Shown: positions 9,689 to 20,219, counted from the first letter of the stretch. The stretch is DNA of 64,000 bases from Hippopus hippopus (GCA_946811185.2 OX328107.1:41441860-41505859); one strand, 5' to 3'. A program made the numbers and translations. The notes: generated by a model from the letters alone, not told the origin.

Positions 9689-9694
9689 CAAAGT

Positions 9695-10010
9695 CAGCCC
9701 AGTCCAGTACCTCGATTGGTGAGGTGCAGGGCTTAAAAACCTAGGGGCCGCTGATTCGAATCCCTAGCTTTCTTTCTTTCCGATGATTGATGATAGTCTA
9801 TTATGATTCATTCGGATTCATTCCTCTCTCACTGCTGACCATTAAATGGACACTGCTTATATTGGAAAAGCAGCCAGTTACTTGAAAAGAATATGGTGCG
9901 AACCACTAGGAAAAGAAACTCCGGGAAAGCATGGTTATAGGTGTTCTGGCGGTTGCGATATATCGTCACTCATGTTGAAAACACCGTTAACACCATATTT
10001 GTAAACAACC
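9695..10010 (+). repeat. SINE type 1
   Basis: tRNA-like head with ATTCGAATCCC B box, then the shared body (GATTGATGATAGTC, CCTCTCTCACTGCTGACCAT, AAAGCAGCCAGTTACTTG, GGAAAGCATGG) and the end TTGAAAACACCGTTAACACC. Confidence 0.78.
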
Positions 10011-10029
10011 AAACAAATAAGCAAAAGCA

Positions 10030-10246
10030 ACTCAATTATTTTCCAAACAATCCGAAGTTTTATCGACCCAAAAGAAGAAGAATTCCGAAAACATTGTGGA
10101 AATGGAGAAAATGTTGGCATTTTTCTCCTTTTCCCACAATATTTTCTTACCTTCCAAAAACTAAATTTTAAATTTTGAGTCACATTTACTTATAGTCTAC
10201 AAATGCTTTAAATTTAGACAAGTCTGAAATTTTGCCATCAGGTCAG
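10030..10246. repeat. Family A element
   Basis: Dyad shortened by deletion at its centre (GGAGAAAATGTTGGCATTTT). Right half ACAAATGCTTTAAATTTAGA is typical of A. Confidence 0.75.
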
Positions 10247-10256
10247 AGTAAAGATG

Positions 10257-10545
10257 TTCATTGATTGATTGTATGGTGTTTAACGCCATTTTCAACATTA
10301 TTTCGGTTATATCCCGGCGGCAAGTGCACCTATCCGTGCTTCCCTGGAATTTCTGTTATCAGAAATTCGCGCAATATATTTCCTAAGCCACTGGCTACTT
10401 TCCCATATGACCATCGTCAAAACAATGATCAACAGTAAGAGAGGAATGGAATGAATCCCGTTGCAATTACTATCATCAATCCTCGGAAAGAAATCGGCCG
10501 GGCTGGGGATTCGAACTAGCAACCCCGTGTTCTGTCCTGTTGGAC
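10257..10545 (-). repeat. SINE type 1, with tRNA-like head
   Basis: Minus-strand order is head (TTCGAATCCCCAGC), GAGGATTGATGATAGT, body, GGAAGCACGGATAGGTGCAC, TTGAAAATGGCGTTAAACACC, then the tail of ATCA/CAAT units. Confidence 0.8.
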
Positions 10546-10617
10546 AAGCCTAGAATTTCGCCGATTGGCTTTGAGTAAAAGCTGTAATAGGCATTCTAGG
10601 GGTTGAAAGGGTTTTTA

Positions 10618-10890
10618 TATGAGCAACAATCTGGGAAAAGGGGGTTTAATTGATATCCGCGATGCATCATACCAAGCAAGTCAAAGCATAATTATGGATC
10701 CTCAAAATCAATTTTGTTTAACAAACGGCTAAATCCTGACGCAGAATGGTCCTTGGACATTAAGAAAATTGACCAATAACAAAAAGTTTCGATTCAGGTC
10801 GGCCTGCGCAGACTGCGCAGGCTGACCTGAATCGATACTTTTTGCAGATGCATTAAACCCCCTTTTCCGAGAGCATAGCTCATACTTGTA
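10618..10890 (-). repeat. Family C element, full length
   Basis: GAGCAACAATCTGGGAAAAG left and TTTTCCGAGAGCATAGCTC right. Perfect dyad GGCCTGCGCAGACTGCGCAG in the right third, reverse orientation relative to the copy at 1138. Confidence 0.83.
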
Positions 10891-11044
10891 TTTAGGTACA
10901 GATAACTAATAACTTGTCGAGTTGACCTTTGTTTATAGGAAAGTGGCGTTTTATGCACTTAATGGCTATGAGTAAACTATTTATTAAATTATTTTTTTTT
11001 TTGCCTAGACCTAAGATAAAACCTTAAACAGCTAAGCATCGCTT

Positions 11045-11272
11045 ACAACTTTATAAAAAAATCCCGAGTTTTAATGACCCTGTGATGAAGGCTTTTGAAA
11101 ACATTGTGGGAAAAGGAGAAAATGCTGGTTATCAGCATTTTCTCCTTTTTCCCACAATGTTTTTCATTCTACTGAATACAAATCATATCATCTAAACCTT
11201 ACTTAATTTGTCGTCTAAAAAAGCTTTCAGTTTGAACTCGTCTAAAAAATTATTTCGTTCGGTAAAGGGTAA
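11045..11272. repeat. Family A element
   Basis: Long intact dyad AAAACATTGTGGGAAAAGGA with one central mismatch (GGTTATC). The right end GGTAAAGGGTAAACCC is fused to the next A copy. Confidence 0.85.
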
Positions 11273-11497
11273 ACCCTTTACCATACAAATCCGAGTCTAA
11301 ACGATCTGGAATGAGAAGGTTTTTGTAAACATTGTGGGAAAAGGAGAAAATGCTGGTAACCAGCATTTTCTCCTTTTCACACAATGTTTTCTACACTTTC
11401 AAAGACAGAGATCAGCATTTGAGCTACATTTAATTTTTCAACTGCAATACTTTCACTATGGTCGAGTCTATAATTTTGTCATATTGTAAAGAGTTAA
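11268..11497. repeat. Family A element, head-to-tail neighbour
   Basis: Left end AAACCCTTTACCATACAA and right end ATTGTAAAGAGTTAA. The terminal TTAA at 11494-11497 is shared with the next copy. Confidence 0.85.
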
Positions 11498-11914
11498 CTC
11501 TTTACCAAACCACAAAATTTTAGACTTTTCCAAATTTTTTTAATCTAAAGCCTTTTGCAGACATAAAATGTAACGTGACTCAAATGATGGATTTTTTTTT
11601 TCTCCCCCTGTTGTTATAACCACTTTTGTAATAAAACGGCTATTTGTAACAAAATTTTAAACTTTCAAATGCGATTTTTTCCCACCTTTCATGATGTTTC
11701 TGTAAAGTTTTTGATTAAAATCATCCATATATATCCATTTTGAAGTACATGGGTGAATACTAAAGGACTATAGCGAAGTTGTAAAATTTTGTCACAAATA
11801 GCCGTTTTATTACAAAAGTGTTTCTAAAACCTGTTCTGCACGCTACCGACTGAGCTACCGGGGCTCGGCCTCTCATTTGGACCAATTTAAAAGTTTGTCA
11901 TCTGGTAAAGAGTC
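11494..11914. repeat. Family A element split by element J and a SINE fragment
   Basis: Left half TTAACTCTTTACCAAACC up to about 11590 (ACTCAAATGATGG). Right terminus ATCTGGTAAAGAGTCAA after 11880. Element J and a reversed SINE type 1 head (11830-11870, CTACCGACTGAGCTACC) lie between. Confidence 0.75.
11621..11820. repeat. Family J inverted-repeat element (200 bp)
   Basis: Terminal inverted repeats of about 45 bp. The outer part is CACTTTTGTAATAAAACGG and its complement, continuing through CTATTTGT(A/G)ACAAAATTTTA. The interior is AT-rich and non-coding. This is the only copy in the window. Confidence 0.8.
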
Positions 11915-11931
11915 AAAATCGGTGTGGTGCA

Positions 11932-12117
11932 GCTGAATTTTTTACCAAACAACAACTATTCTCCCAAATTGAAAGCATTTTGCAGACGACAAATTAAAAT
12001 TGGTTTTAATAATTGTATTTCTCTTCAAAACGGTTAGAAAACATTTTGGGAAAAGGAGAAAATGCTGGTTACCAGCATTTTCTCTTTTTCCCAAAATGTT
12101 TTCATAAGTCTTCTTCT
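11932..12117. repeat. Family A element with paired arm changes
   Basis: Both arms read CATTTTGGG where the family has CATTGTGGG, so the palindrome stays almost perfect. The right half is cut by a SINE. Confidence 0.85.
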
Positions 12118-12340
12118 GCCTGGTAGAAGGTTACTGTGGTAAAGTGTAGGACTCGTGACCTGGAGGCCCCGGGTTCGAGCCTCACTAGTTCCACTATTTT
12201 TTTTTTGTGGGAGTGTTTTTGAGCAAGACACTCCTGAGCCCTAGCCTAGTTCTAGACCAAGGAAATATGTGAGTATGTGAATTGTAGCCGTGATATAACT
12301 GAATTAATCTGAAAGCGGCATAATACGCCATTCAATCTTC
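12118..12340 (+). repeat. SINE type 2
   Basis: tRNA-like head GTGGTAAAGTGTAGGACTCG with B box GGGTTCGAGCC, then GTGGGAGTGTTTTTGAGCAA, CCGTGATATAACTGAA and the end CATTCAATC. Same type at 17711, 21612, 51490, 58688 and 63050. Confidence 0.82.
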
Positions 12341-12631
12341 ACGGTCGTAGAAACACTTGATTGTGTCAAAAAGCTTATAAACTATCAGTTTGATATAAAG
12401 AAAAAGAACAAAGATCAGACTGCAAATAATCATAAGCTTATTTTAGTCGACTGTTCCCCCGGACAATATCACAGGCCGTTGTGTTCTAGAGCTATATTTA
12501 ACTTGTCGTCTTGAAATGCTTTCAGATTCCAAAATTTCGTCGTTTGGTAAAGGGCTGAGGGTTAAAATCTTGGCTTTGGGTATAGAGTTGAATGAGTGTT
12601 TGTGCCTAAAACAATGGGCTGACCTACTTAT

Positions 12632-12838
12632 AACTAAAAACTCTTTACCAGACGATTAAAAAGTCATTTGCAGACGACAATTTAAATCTTCTTAAAAACA
12701 TGAAATTTGTCTTTCAAAGGACAGAAAACACTGTGGGAAAAGGAAAAAAATGCCGGTTACCATCATTTTCTCCTTTAGGCACAATGTGTTTAACAGTCGT
12801 CTTTTTCGGGTCCTTTCGGAAGCGTGTGCAAAGGGTTA
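12632..12838. repeat. Family A element, degraded
   Basis: CTCTTTACCAGACG left, mismatch-rich dyad, right end AAAGGGTTAA. Another A right terminus lies at 12495-12565. Confidence 0.7.
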
Positions 12839-12844
12839 ATCGAA

Positions 12845-13310
12845 ACTCTGGGATAAAGCTACGGCATGGGGGATTCACCAATCAAAAACCAGGTTACAAC
12901 AAAGTGGAAAACACCTGAAAGCCGAACGTGTTCTATAAATAGAATTACGTATTTATCACGTTGAAAAGAGCCAATCCCAAATAGAGCGAATTCCACAAAC
13001 CGATACTTTGTCTATATTTCGTTGAAATCCATTGTGTGCAACCCTCATCCTTAAATACGCTCTTTGATTACCATCTGCACAGTATTGTTGACACCTCTAG
13101 TAAACATTGAAACAAATGGAGAAATTGCTTATATGTAATGAACACTCACTTCCATTCTAGGCTAATTTATTTCCTAATATGACCTTGCCTATTAAGAAAA
13201 AAAAAATGGAATTAAAGTAGCCTTATTGCTTTCATTCTTTCGCATACGAACGAAAATTTTAGATATGTACAAACCAAAGTTGTTTTGCAAACGACCAATG
13301 GAATGTGGCA
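12845..13310. other. No recognisable feature
   Basis: AT-rich sequence with no open frame of note. A short fragment near 13250-13290 (TTTTGCAAACGACCAATGG) may be a decayed family A left half. Confidence 0.45.
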
Positions 13311-13314
13311 CATG

Positions 13315-13415
13315 GTTTATCCAATCAGAAGTTGGGTAACGTTTAAATTTAGAAAATTCTGGAGAATAAGACTGAGAATGTTTTTAAGAATGGTTAGTGA
13401 ATATGGACCATGGCC
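13315..13415. repeat. Family F foldback, half copy
   Basis: CCAATCAGAAGTTGGGTAAC followed by GAATGTTTTTAAGAATGGTT, which matches one arm of the complete copy at 41825-42022. Confidence 0.65.
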
Positions 13416-13601
13416 TAGTACAGCTTAAACCAAGGATACGTATGAATAAGTGAGCTGTCGAAGTGATATGACTTAAACATTGTTCAAAGCGATCTAAAAC
13501 ATCAAACAATAAATCCGATAAATCAATTTTCTTGGTAGACTAGATATTCTAGTGACGCAAACACGGATCAACCTTCAAAGCGCCTTTCACAATTGTAGGT
13601 G

Positions 13602-13685
13602 GTGCCTTTGCGGACAGTGTAGATCAAGATCAGACTGCACAAAACGTGCAGTCTGATCTTTGATCTACACTGTCCGCTTTGTTGA
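13602..13685. repeat. Family B hairpin core, near-perfect
   Basis: GCGGACAGTGTAGATCAAGA and its complement around CTGCACAAAACGTGCAG. Arms of about 30 bp. Confidence 0.85.
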
Positions 13686-13709
13686 GACATTCTGGACAAG
13701 AACAAACTT

Positions 13710-13923
13710 TTAACCCTTAGGCTGCTAAGCGGGACTCACTGACCTTTTGCGGACAGTGAAGATCAAGATCAGACTGCACAGAACGTGCAGTCTGATCTTG
13801 AATCTACACTGTCCGATAAGGAAATATATTTTCCTCAAAACTACCTTTGAAAAAGCAAAATTTGGGTTTTCACAATCACTTTCAAAGTTTCATTTCACTT
13901 ATTTAATAGGATAAGGATTTATT
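13710..13923 (+). repeat. Family B element, full length
   Basis: Starts TTAACCCTTAGGCTGCTAAG, complete dyad, CCGATAAGGAAATATATTTT, and ends near TTAATAGGATAAGGATTTA. The right TTAA is mutated. Confidence 0.88.
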
Positions 13924-14041
13924 GCACTTATTTGGGTCTTATTTCCAGTGTGAGATTGTCTGTCGGGTTTAATCGGGCTCTCTATGGGGTTCAGACGGCT
14001 GACATAAAGATAGTTACGATACAAGCGTTAGGAAATCAGTA

Positions 14042-14256
14042 TGCTAACCTTTGTCTTGCTAAATAAGTGAAATGCAACTTTCAAGCCAACAGTAAAAACC
14101 CAAACCTTACTATTTCAGAGGTATTTTTGAGGGGATAGATATCTCTTTATCGGACAGTGTAGATCCAAGATCAGACTGCACGTTCTGTGCAGTCTGATCT
14201 TGATCTGCACTGTCCGCAAGAGGTCTGTAAGTCGCTCTTTGCAGCTTAAGGGTTAA
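14042..14256 (-). repeat. Family B element, full length
   Basis: Left GTCTTGCTAAATAAGTG; right GCAGCTTAAGGGTTAA. Its right TTAA (14253-14256) is also the left end of the next copy. Confidence 0.87.
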
Positions 14257-14436
14257 ACTTTCAAGCCGATTGTAAAAACCCAAATAATATTATTTCAAAC
14301 TTAATTTTGGGGAAAAAAATATCTTCTCATCGGACAGTGTAGATCCAAGATCAGACTGCACGTTCTGTGTAGTCTGATCTTGATCTACACCGTCCGCAAA
14401 AGGTCAGAGAGTCGCTCTTAGCAGCCTAAGAGTTAA
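14253..14436 (-). repeat. Family B element, joined copy
   Basis: Same orientation as the preceding copy. Begins TTAAACTTTCAAGCCGATTG and ends AGCAGCCTAAGAGTTAA. The first 25-30 bases of the element are missing at the junction. Confidence 0.85.
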
Positions 14437-14703
14437 CTAGATAACTGCCATAGAGACGTAACATAACAAAGATCGTGTTGATAACATAACCCTGAGACCC
14501 TGAGACGGGTCCTGTGTGATTAAGTGATTGGTCATCGGAGGGGGGGGGGGGTGTCTTAGATTCGACCTTATCCTGAGCACTTTTTTCGTCGGTATGCCCA
14601 TGCTCAAGGCATTGCAGAACTCTTGCCCAGCACTGACAAAACGAATGAAACAGATGGATAAGTAAGCAGTTGCCGTGATAAAAATGAAATACATTCGATC
14701 ATC

Positions 14704-14795
14704 CCCCCTTCCCTTTTCCTTCCCTCTCTTTCTTCGTTCCTCTCTCTCTCCCTCCTGCCCCCCCTTCTCTCTCGCCTTCCCTCCTCTCGCTCTCC

Positions 14796-14833
<38 letters not shown>

Positions 14834-14910
14834 CGCACATTCACTCTCTAATCATGCACTCACTCATGCAGTCAGTCAGTCACTCACTCACTCACTAACT
14901 CACTCACTCC
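14704..14910. repeat. Pyrimidine tract with (CT)n and (CTCA)n
   Basis: CT-rich run to 14831 and then CTCA/CAGT tetranucleotides. The long minus-strand frame rich in Arg-Glu is only this tract translated. Confidence 0.88.
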
Positions 14911-15084
14911 CTCAGCCAACCAACCTTAGGATAGTTAACAAGGAGATACACCTTTTCAGATAGCTTAAAAAAAAAGAAAATCCCCAGATTTCGCACTTGT
15001 AACACATTACGTTTTGAAAACATGTTCATCTCTAAGCTGAACACCAACATTGCAATCGCATCAAGCTGTTTATCCCTGTGACAA

Positions 15085-15261
15085 AATGTCTACAGAAAAC
15101 GTTTAAAAACATTGAGTGAAAAGGAGAAAGTCCTGGCTATCGGTATTTTCTCCATTTCTCATATATTTTCTACCTTTTCATGGACAACCTTCATTGGTTG
15201 CGCTATATGTATTTGATTTGTCTTCAAATGCTTTGAATTTTTTAGTTTGGTAAACAGTTAA
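15085..15261. repeat. Family A element, degraded
   Basis: GAGTGAAAAGGAGAAAGTCC / GTATTTTCTCCATTTCTC arms; right end TTTGGTAAACAGTTAA. Confidence 0.7.
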
Positions 15262-15377
15262 GCATTCATTGACGTCGATAGTCCATACATCACAAAAAGA
15301 TCGTCTACTCGCGGTCTTGGTAACCGTATCAAGCTACTTCATCTTGTGTCACGATGTTTTCACGTGTATTCACGCAT

Positions 15378-15588
15378 TATTCCTTTACCAGACGGCAGAA
15401 TTTTAGACTTTTTCAAGCTTTAGCATTTAAAAACGACAAATTAAATGAGTCTCAAACGATGAGACTTCTCTTTCAAAGGCTAAATACCATTGTGGGAAAA
15501 GGAGAAAATGTAAGTTTTCTTTTCCACAATATTTGCGAGATTTTTTTCTTACGTTAATAGAAAAAACAGTATTGGATGGTGAAGAGCT
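15378..15588. repeat. Family A element, right arm deleted
   Basis: CCTTTACCAGACGGCAGAAT left, GTGGGAAAAGGAGAAAATG arm; the complementary arm is reduced to TTTTCCACAAT. Confidence 0.72.
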
Positions 15589-15934
15589 TTTCTTTGTTGA
15601 CAATGCAAATGTATCAAAGACTCCCAGCGAATTCGCGCCTGAAGCTTTGACTTACGTCTCTTTTATTTTAGTTTCCACAAATATTTAGAAAAATGAACAT
15701 TAAAAATTAGACACCACGTTTTTCGAGCTGTCTGATCCTGATATACACCGTCCCAAAAAAGCAATTCGAGATTTGACTGAGGCCCAAAGGGTCATCTTGA
15801 GCTATAGACCCCTATAGAAGATGGGTTAAGTTTTGAAATATGATCTAAAAATCAAATCACCCAGTGAACAGAAAAAAAAGCACAGCTATTTATGAAGATG
15901 TGTTTAGACCCGTGGCCGTATACCGCAATCATCC

Positions 15935-16147
15935 TTAACCCTTAGCCTGCTAAATAAAAGAAATGAATTTTTCAAGCCGACAGTAAAAATGCAAATTTTG
16001 CTATTTCAAAGGTATTTTATTGGGGAAAAATATCTCCGTATCGGACAGTGTAGATCCTAGATCAGACTGCACGTTCTGTGCAGTCTGATCTTGATCTGCA
16101 GTGTCCGCAAAGGGTCGTTTAGTCGCGCTTAGCAACCTAAGGGTTAA
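15935..16147 (-). repeat. Family B element, full length (reference copy)
   Basis: TTAA at 15935-15938 and 16144-16147, 213 bp. Termini TTAACCCTTAGCCTGCTAAA and AGCAACCTAAGGGTTAA form an imperfect inverted repeat, and the dyad CAGACTGCACGTTCTGTGCA is complete. Confidence 0.9.
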
Positions 16148-16510
16148 TTAAATTCTTAGTCTGATTCTAAATTTGGAAAGTTACGTAATTTCTGATTATC
16201 TAAACCATTCGGAAAGTTACGCAATTTCTGATTATCTAAATCATTCGATTTAGACAATCAGAAATTGCGTTTATTTCAAATTTAAATAATTCTTGAGAGT
16301 AAAAAGAAGACTTCTTTTTCAAATGGTTCGTAAAACCGGGGCCGGCGGGCGTAAAAACCAATCATTCTAAATCGCACCCTTCATTTAACTTTAAAGAATT
16401 TTCAAAATGTCAAGGTAGCACAGTTTCTGATTGGCTAAATCAAAATTATTTGGCCAATCAAAAGTTCTGTTACTTTCTAAATTTAGGGGAAAAAATGAAA
16501 AAGCAAGTTA
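16148..16510. repeat. Family F-like foldback segments
   Basis: Two direct units (AGTTACG(T/C)AATTTCTGATTAT) and one inverted unit (GACAATCAGAAATTGCG) are followed by CAGTTTCTGATTGGCTAAAT / TTGGCCAATCAAAAGTTCTG. Inverted CCAAT-type sequences as in the copy at 41825. Confidence 0.6.
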
Positions 16511-16814
16511 GAATGGATCTTTAATATACATGTACTAGTGGATGCTAATTATGACTCTATACAAGCATGTTCTTCTCTTGCGACGATGTTTCTAAAAGCT
16601 ACCTTTGTTGGTGTTAAGAGAAAAAAAAAAAGGTTAAAATTGAAATCAAACACGTCCTTGCTTCATTAACATACATTTTGTCGCTTTAGAAATCTATCGA
16701 TATACCGTGCAATTACAAACATAATTAAATATCGAAATATCAAAGCAAGTTTTTACTTCAATTATCAATCGGTACCACTCTGCAACTGTGCACTGTTTTG
16801 CATTTTTTCCTTAG

Positions 16815-16955
16815 GTTTCAAGGACTCAAGGACCTTTTGCGGACAGTGTAGATCAAGATCAGACTGCACAGAACATGCAGTCTGATCTTGGATCTACACT
16901 GTCCGATAGGGAGATATCTTTCCCCAAAAAAATACCTTTGAAATAGCAAAATAAA
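16815..16955 (+). repeat. Family B element, right third missing
   Basis: Left part with ACCTTTTGCGGACAGTGTAG, complete dyad, then CCTTTGAAATAGCAAAATAA. Beyond this, family A sequence takes over. Confidence 0.75.
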
Positions 16956-16979
16956 CAAAACAAAATAAACATGACTCCA

Positions 16980-17126
16980 GAATTGAAACTTGACTTTAGA
17001 AGAGTAGAAAACATTGTGGGAAAAGGAGAAAATGCTGGTTACCAGCATTTTCTCCTTTTCCCACAATGTTTTCAGAAGGCTTCTTCCTCTGGGTCGTAAA
17101 AACCAGGGATTGTTTGGTAAAGGGTT
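16980..17126. repeat. Family A element, left third missing
   Basis: Starts inside A at GAATTGAAACTTGAC. Perfect dyad with AAAACATTGTGGGAAAAGGA. Ends GTTTGGTAAAGGGTTAA (TTAA 17123-17126), which is also the start of another A left end (CTCTTTACTAGACGAC). Confidence 0.85.
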
Positions 17127-17194
17127 AACTCTTTACTAGACGACAAAATTTTTGAAAAAAAAAAACACGATGTAACAGGTACTGCAATTTGAAT

Positions 17195-17375
17195 ATTGAA
17201 ACTCTTTTGTGGGTCAGTATGAAAAAATTATGAAAAATAACCTCGGCAGTAATTTCCATTTTTTTCCTCGTTGTCTTGCATATTGTTGAAGAGTGAAATT
17301 TTGGACACATTTTACTAAGTTAGATGTTAATCCGAATCATCGTTGGAAAAGGAGCAGTTACTGCTAACACTGACG
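17195..17375. repeat. Unclassified dispersed repeat (family H, left portion)
   Basis: Shares GTGGGTCAGTATGAAAA, ATTGTTGAAGAGTGAAAT and AATCATCGTTGGAAAAGGAG with segments at 45790-46040, 46245-46290 and 47205-47420. No open frame is conserved. Confidence 0.55.
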
Positions 17376-17559
17376 TGTCCGAAAATACATGTACACATAC
17401 AGTAACTTGTTGAAGGGTAACACTTTAAAAATATTGAGATACCAATTAGTTAAAGAAAATGATTATCTCCTAGTATATTTCATTTGCTTTGGTGTCAAAA
17501 AGAGCCCGGGATATCGATTAGCGGCAGCAACGCTGGTTCATTGGTATCGTAAATGAGCC

Positions 17560-18011
17560 CGCAAATAGGCATTCAGGAGCCCGCCCAATAAACATGTCCA
17601 CATTTTGACCAATCGCAAATAACTATGTATTCATTCGGGTATATGCATGGACTCACCAGAATAAACATGTCGACACTTTTAACAAATCGCAAATTACAAT
17701 TCATTCATTCTTGGGTCCTGCGTGGCTCGCGGTAAAGTGTAGGACTCGTGACCTGGAGGCCCCGGATTCGAGCCTCGCTGGATCGACTGGGTCTTTCGTG
17801 GGAGTGTCCTTGGGCAAGACACCTAAGAGCCATAACCTATTTGTAGTGAAACCCGGGCAATACATGGCTATTTGAGCTGTCACCGTGATATGACTGAAAT
17901 AATATTAAAAGCGGCGTAAAACACCATTCAATCAATCACTATTTGTTCATTATAATAAATCAATAGCAAGACGTAGGTCAAAGGCCAACCTATTTAGCTA
18001 CACCGAAAAAT
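17560..18011. repeat. Family H repeat interrupted by a SINE
   Basis: AGGAGCCCGCCCAATAAACA, TTTTGACCAATCGCAAAT and AAGACGTAGGTCAAAGGCCA match three other places (40430-40640, 46570-46920, 63405-63560). A type 2 SINE splits it, and a family G element follows it. Confidence 0.6.
17711..17931 (+). repeat. SINE type 2, full length
   Basis: Head GCTCGCGGTAAAGTGTAGGA with B box GGATTCGAGCC, body GTGGGAGTGTCCTTGGGCAA, end GCGGCGTAAAACACCATTCA and an (AATC)n tail. Flanking ACAATTCATTCATT and ACTATTTGTTCATT look like a diverged target-site duplication. Confidence 0.85.
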
Positions 18012-18195
18012 TAAACTAGAGCTGTCACTGAATGTGACTTAATACCCCCGCCAGCGCTTTGACAGAAACAGGCAATTATTTGTACACAGACGGACACACG
18101 GACGGACACACGGACGGACAAATGGACAGACACACGGAGAGACAGGCTGATTCCAGTATACCCCCGAAAACATTCGTTTTGCGGGGGTATAATGA
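18012..18195 (+). repeat. Family G interspersed repeat, copy 2
   Basis: Same length (184 bp) and nearly the same sequence as 676-859. Differences fall mostly in the ACACGGACGGAC tandem units. It sits at the point where the other H copies continue AAAAATTATGACCGCC. Confidence 0.75.
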
Positions 18196-18428
18196 TAATG
18201 CAGTCAGGTAGTTCCTGTTTTGTTGCACAAAAATTTTAAACACTCATCCTCTTATGTATATTGTTTACATAACAAGCGCAATATATTACACTTACGTGAC
18301 AATAATCAGATAAATGTGTAGGCCTACTATTTCAAAATCTTGTTCGGCCTTGAAGGACAACACGGCTTTATCGATCGCACGTTACCTTTCAACTTCTTTC
18401 CCGCCATACGCGAACATAGATGAACTTT

Positions 18429-18490
18429 GCGGAGAGTGTGGCTCAAGATCAGACTGCATGTGCAGTCTGATCTTGAACCACACTCTCCGC
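18429..18490. repeat. Family B palindrome with matched arm variants
   Basis: Both arms carry GCGGAGAGTGTGG where the family has GCGGACAGTGTAG. The central loop is shortened to GACTGCATGTGCAGTC. One mismatch remains in about 30 pairs. Confidence 0.85.
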
Positions 18491-18699
18491 TTTTAATGTG
18501 AATGGTTTTGGTAAAGTAGTCCTATTCAAATGTCTATAAATAGAATGAAACTTACATGATTTTTCGCGACAGTCAGCTGTATACAGTCGAACCTCGTTTA
18601 TCCGGACGCACCTGTTGCCTACGGATGTTTCCGGATAAGCCGTATTTCCGGACCAGTGAACTGGGATCCCACAACTTCCATGTTGATAAGGGACACTGT

Positions 18700-19215
18700 G
18701 CATCGTAGGAATTACAATAGCGTATGATTTACACAAGCACTTCTCTGTATTTTTCCTACGATTGTTCAGATATATAATAGAATAAAATGTCATAAATGAG
18801 CATTTTGCTATTTTTTTTAATGTGTTTTTGTACACGAATTTCCCTTTATACCTTATTGCATACACATGTACAACTTTGTACAAACGGCTGAGCTTGTAAA
18901 GCTCGGCACATTATGACTTTTAAAAACGCCACGAAAAAGGGGGGCGAAACACAAGTACAATTGTTTTTTTTTTATTACAGTATTACTGTTGATTTTTCAA
19001 TTTCGAGAGACTTGTATGGAATGTGTGTCCGAAATAATAAGGGTAACATCTGACAAAAGTTTGTTCTATTTTTACAACCGGTGACGGGATCATTAACTGT
19101 AGCTGATCAACAGATTCGGCGTGTTTTCAGTTTTGAAATAATCTACACGTTTTAAGTATTTTCTTACCACTTTTGGCCCACAAGAAGTTGCTTTCCGATA
19201 CGAGTTAAGTCATAG
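18700..19215. other. No recognisable feature
   Basis: Interior of the candidate pogo-like element. AT-rich with poly-T runs; the minus-strand open frame (about 140 codons) matches nothing that I know. Confidence 0.45.
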
Positions 19216-19217
19216 TT

Positions 19218-19295
19218 AGAGCTGTGGATGGTGTAGATCCAAGATCAGACAGCGCGTTCTGTTTAGTCTGATGTCTATCCACACCTTCCGCCATT
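19218..19295. repeat. Family B hairpin core, diverged
   Basis: GTAGATCCAAGATCAGACAG / TAGTCTGATGTCTATCCACA. Confidence 0.6.
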
Positions 19296-19383
19296 TTGCA
19301 ATCGGCAGAGTAATTTTTAATAACAAAAAATGTAAAACAAGCCATCTGTCAACGATTTCAAGCCTGTTGCGGGTACACAAGTG

Positions 19384-19615
19384 TTAACCCTTTACCACAC
19401 AATGTCGAGTTTTAAAGACCCTGAGGAAAAGGCCTTTCAAAAACATTGTTGGAAAAGGAGAAAGTGATGGTAACCAGCATTTTCTCCTTTTCCAATAATG
19501 TTTTCTACGCAGTTAAAGACAAATTATGTCATTTTAACTACATTTAAATTGTCTTCTGAAAATACTTTACATTTAGACCAGTCATTTCTCTTTTTGTCTT
19601 GTGGTAAAGAGTTAA
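19384..19615. repeat. Family A element, full length, with paired arm changes
   Basis: TTAA at both ends (232 bp). Both arms have TTGGAAAAGG in place of TGGGAAAAGG. Confidence 0.88.
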
Positions 19616-20215
19616 AATTAACATCATGGGTCTGATGTAATGTGCAAATTATTCGAAGCGAGAGGGTTGTAGTGCAAGCGTTTGTTGTACATATTTACAA
19701 CTGTTTTGCTCCAAGAAAATTACACCCTGCTACAAGCAGACTGCCAGTCAATACAAAAGACCACACAATAAGCTAATATCATGCCTGCTTTACATTAGCT
19801 GCTAATGCTTTTTTGCATCTAGTAAAGGTTGTTACTTGAACACCTGAGCTATCATGTCACGTGTTTTGTGTAGTCGGCAGAAAAAAAAGTTCGGCTGTTT
19901 TCATATAAAAATCGCTCGTAGCCAAAACAAAAAAAAAAATGCATACGATAATTAATGCTTTGGTGTTAAATATAAATGAATTACTGATAAATAAAGAAAA
20001 GGAATACGAGGTTGCGTATTTTTTTATTTTTATTTTAGATCTATTTTTCTAAGAGGGAGAACACAGTTACGACTTAAGCCATTTCCCTCACAGTTTCACA
20101 CTTCTGCAGAAGGTGACCTTTGAAAACATTACGAAAAAAGGGAGAAATTGCTTGTATAGCATCAAAGAGCCAGAAAAGATTAAGCCCTTCAAGAACCTTT
20201 CAAAACATAAGTTGC
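19616..20215. other. No recognisable feature
   Basis: AT-rich with homopolymer runs and no open frame of note. A poor A-like dyad fragment (CATTACGAAAAAAGGGAG) is near 20125. Confidence 0.45.
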
Positions 20216-20219
20216 TTAT

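Noticed and set aside
14437..14844. 135-codon Arg/Glu-rich protein on the minus strand
   Set aside because: Its N-terminal two thirds is the (CT)n/pyrimidine tract read through, and the rest is unremarkable.
16980..17126. Transcription terminators or riboswitch-like hairpins
   Set aside because: The hairpins are transposon palindromes present throughout the window, with no adjacent genes and no bacterial context.
18449..18883. 144-codon minus-strand protein
   Set aside because: It begins in AT-rich sequence and runs across the pogo-like terminus and a B palindrome; no domain recognised.
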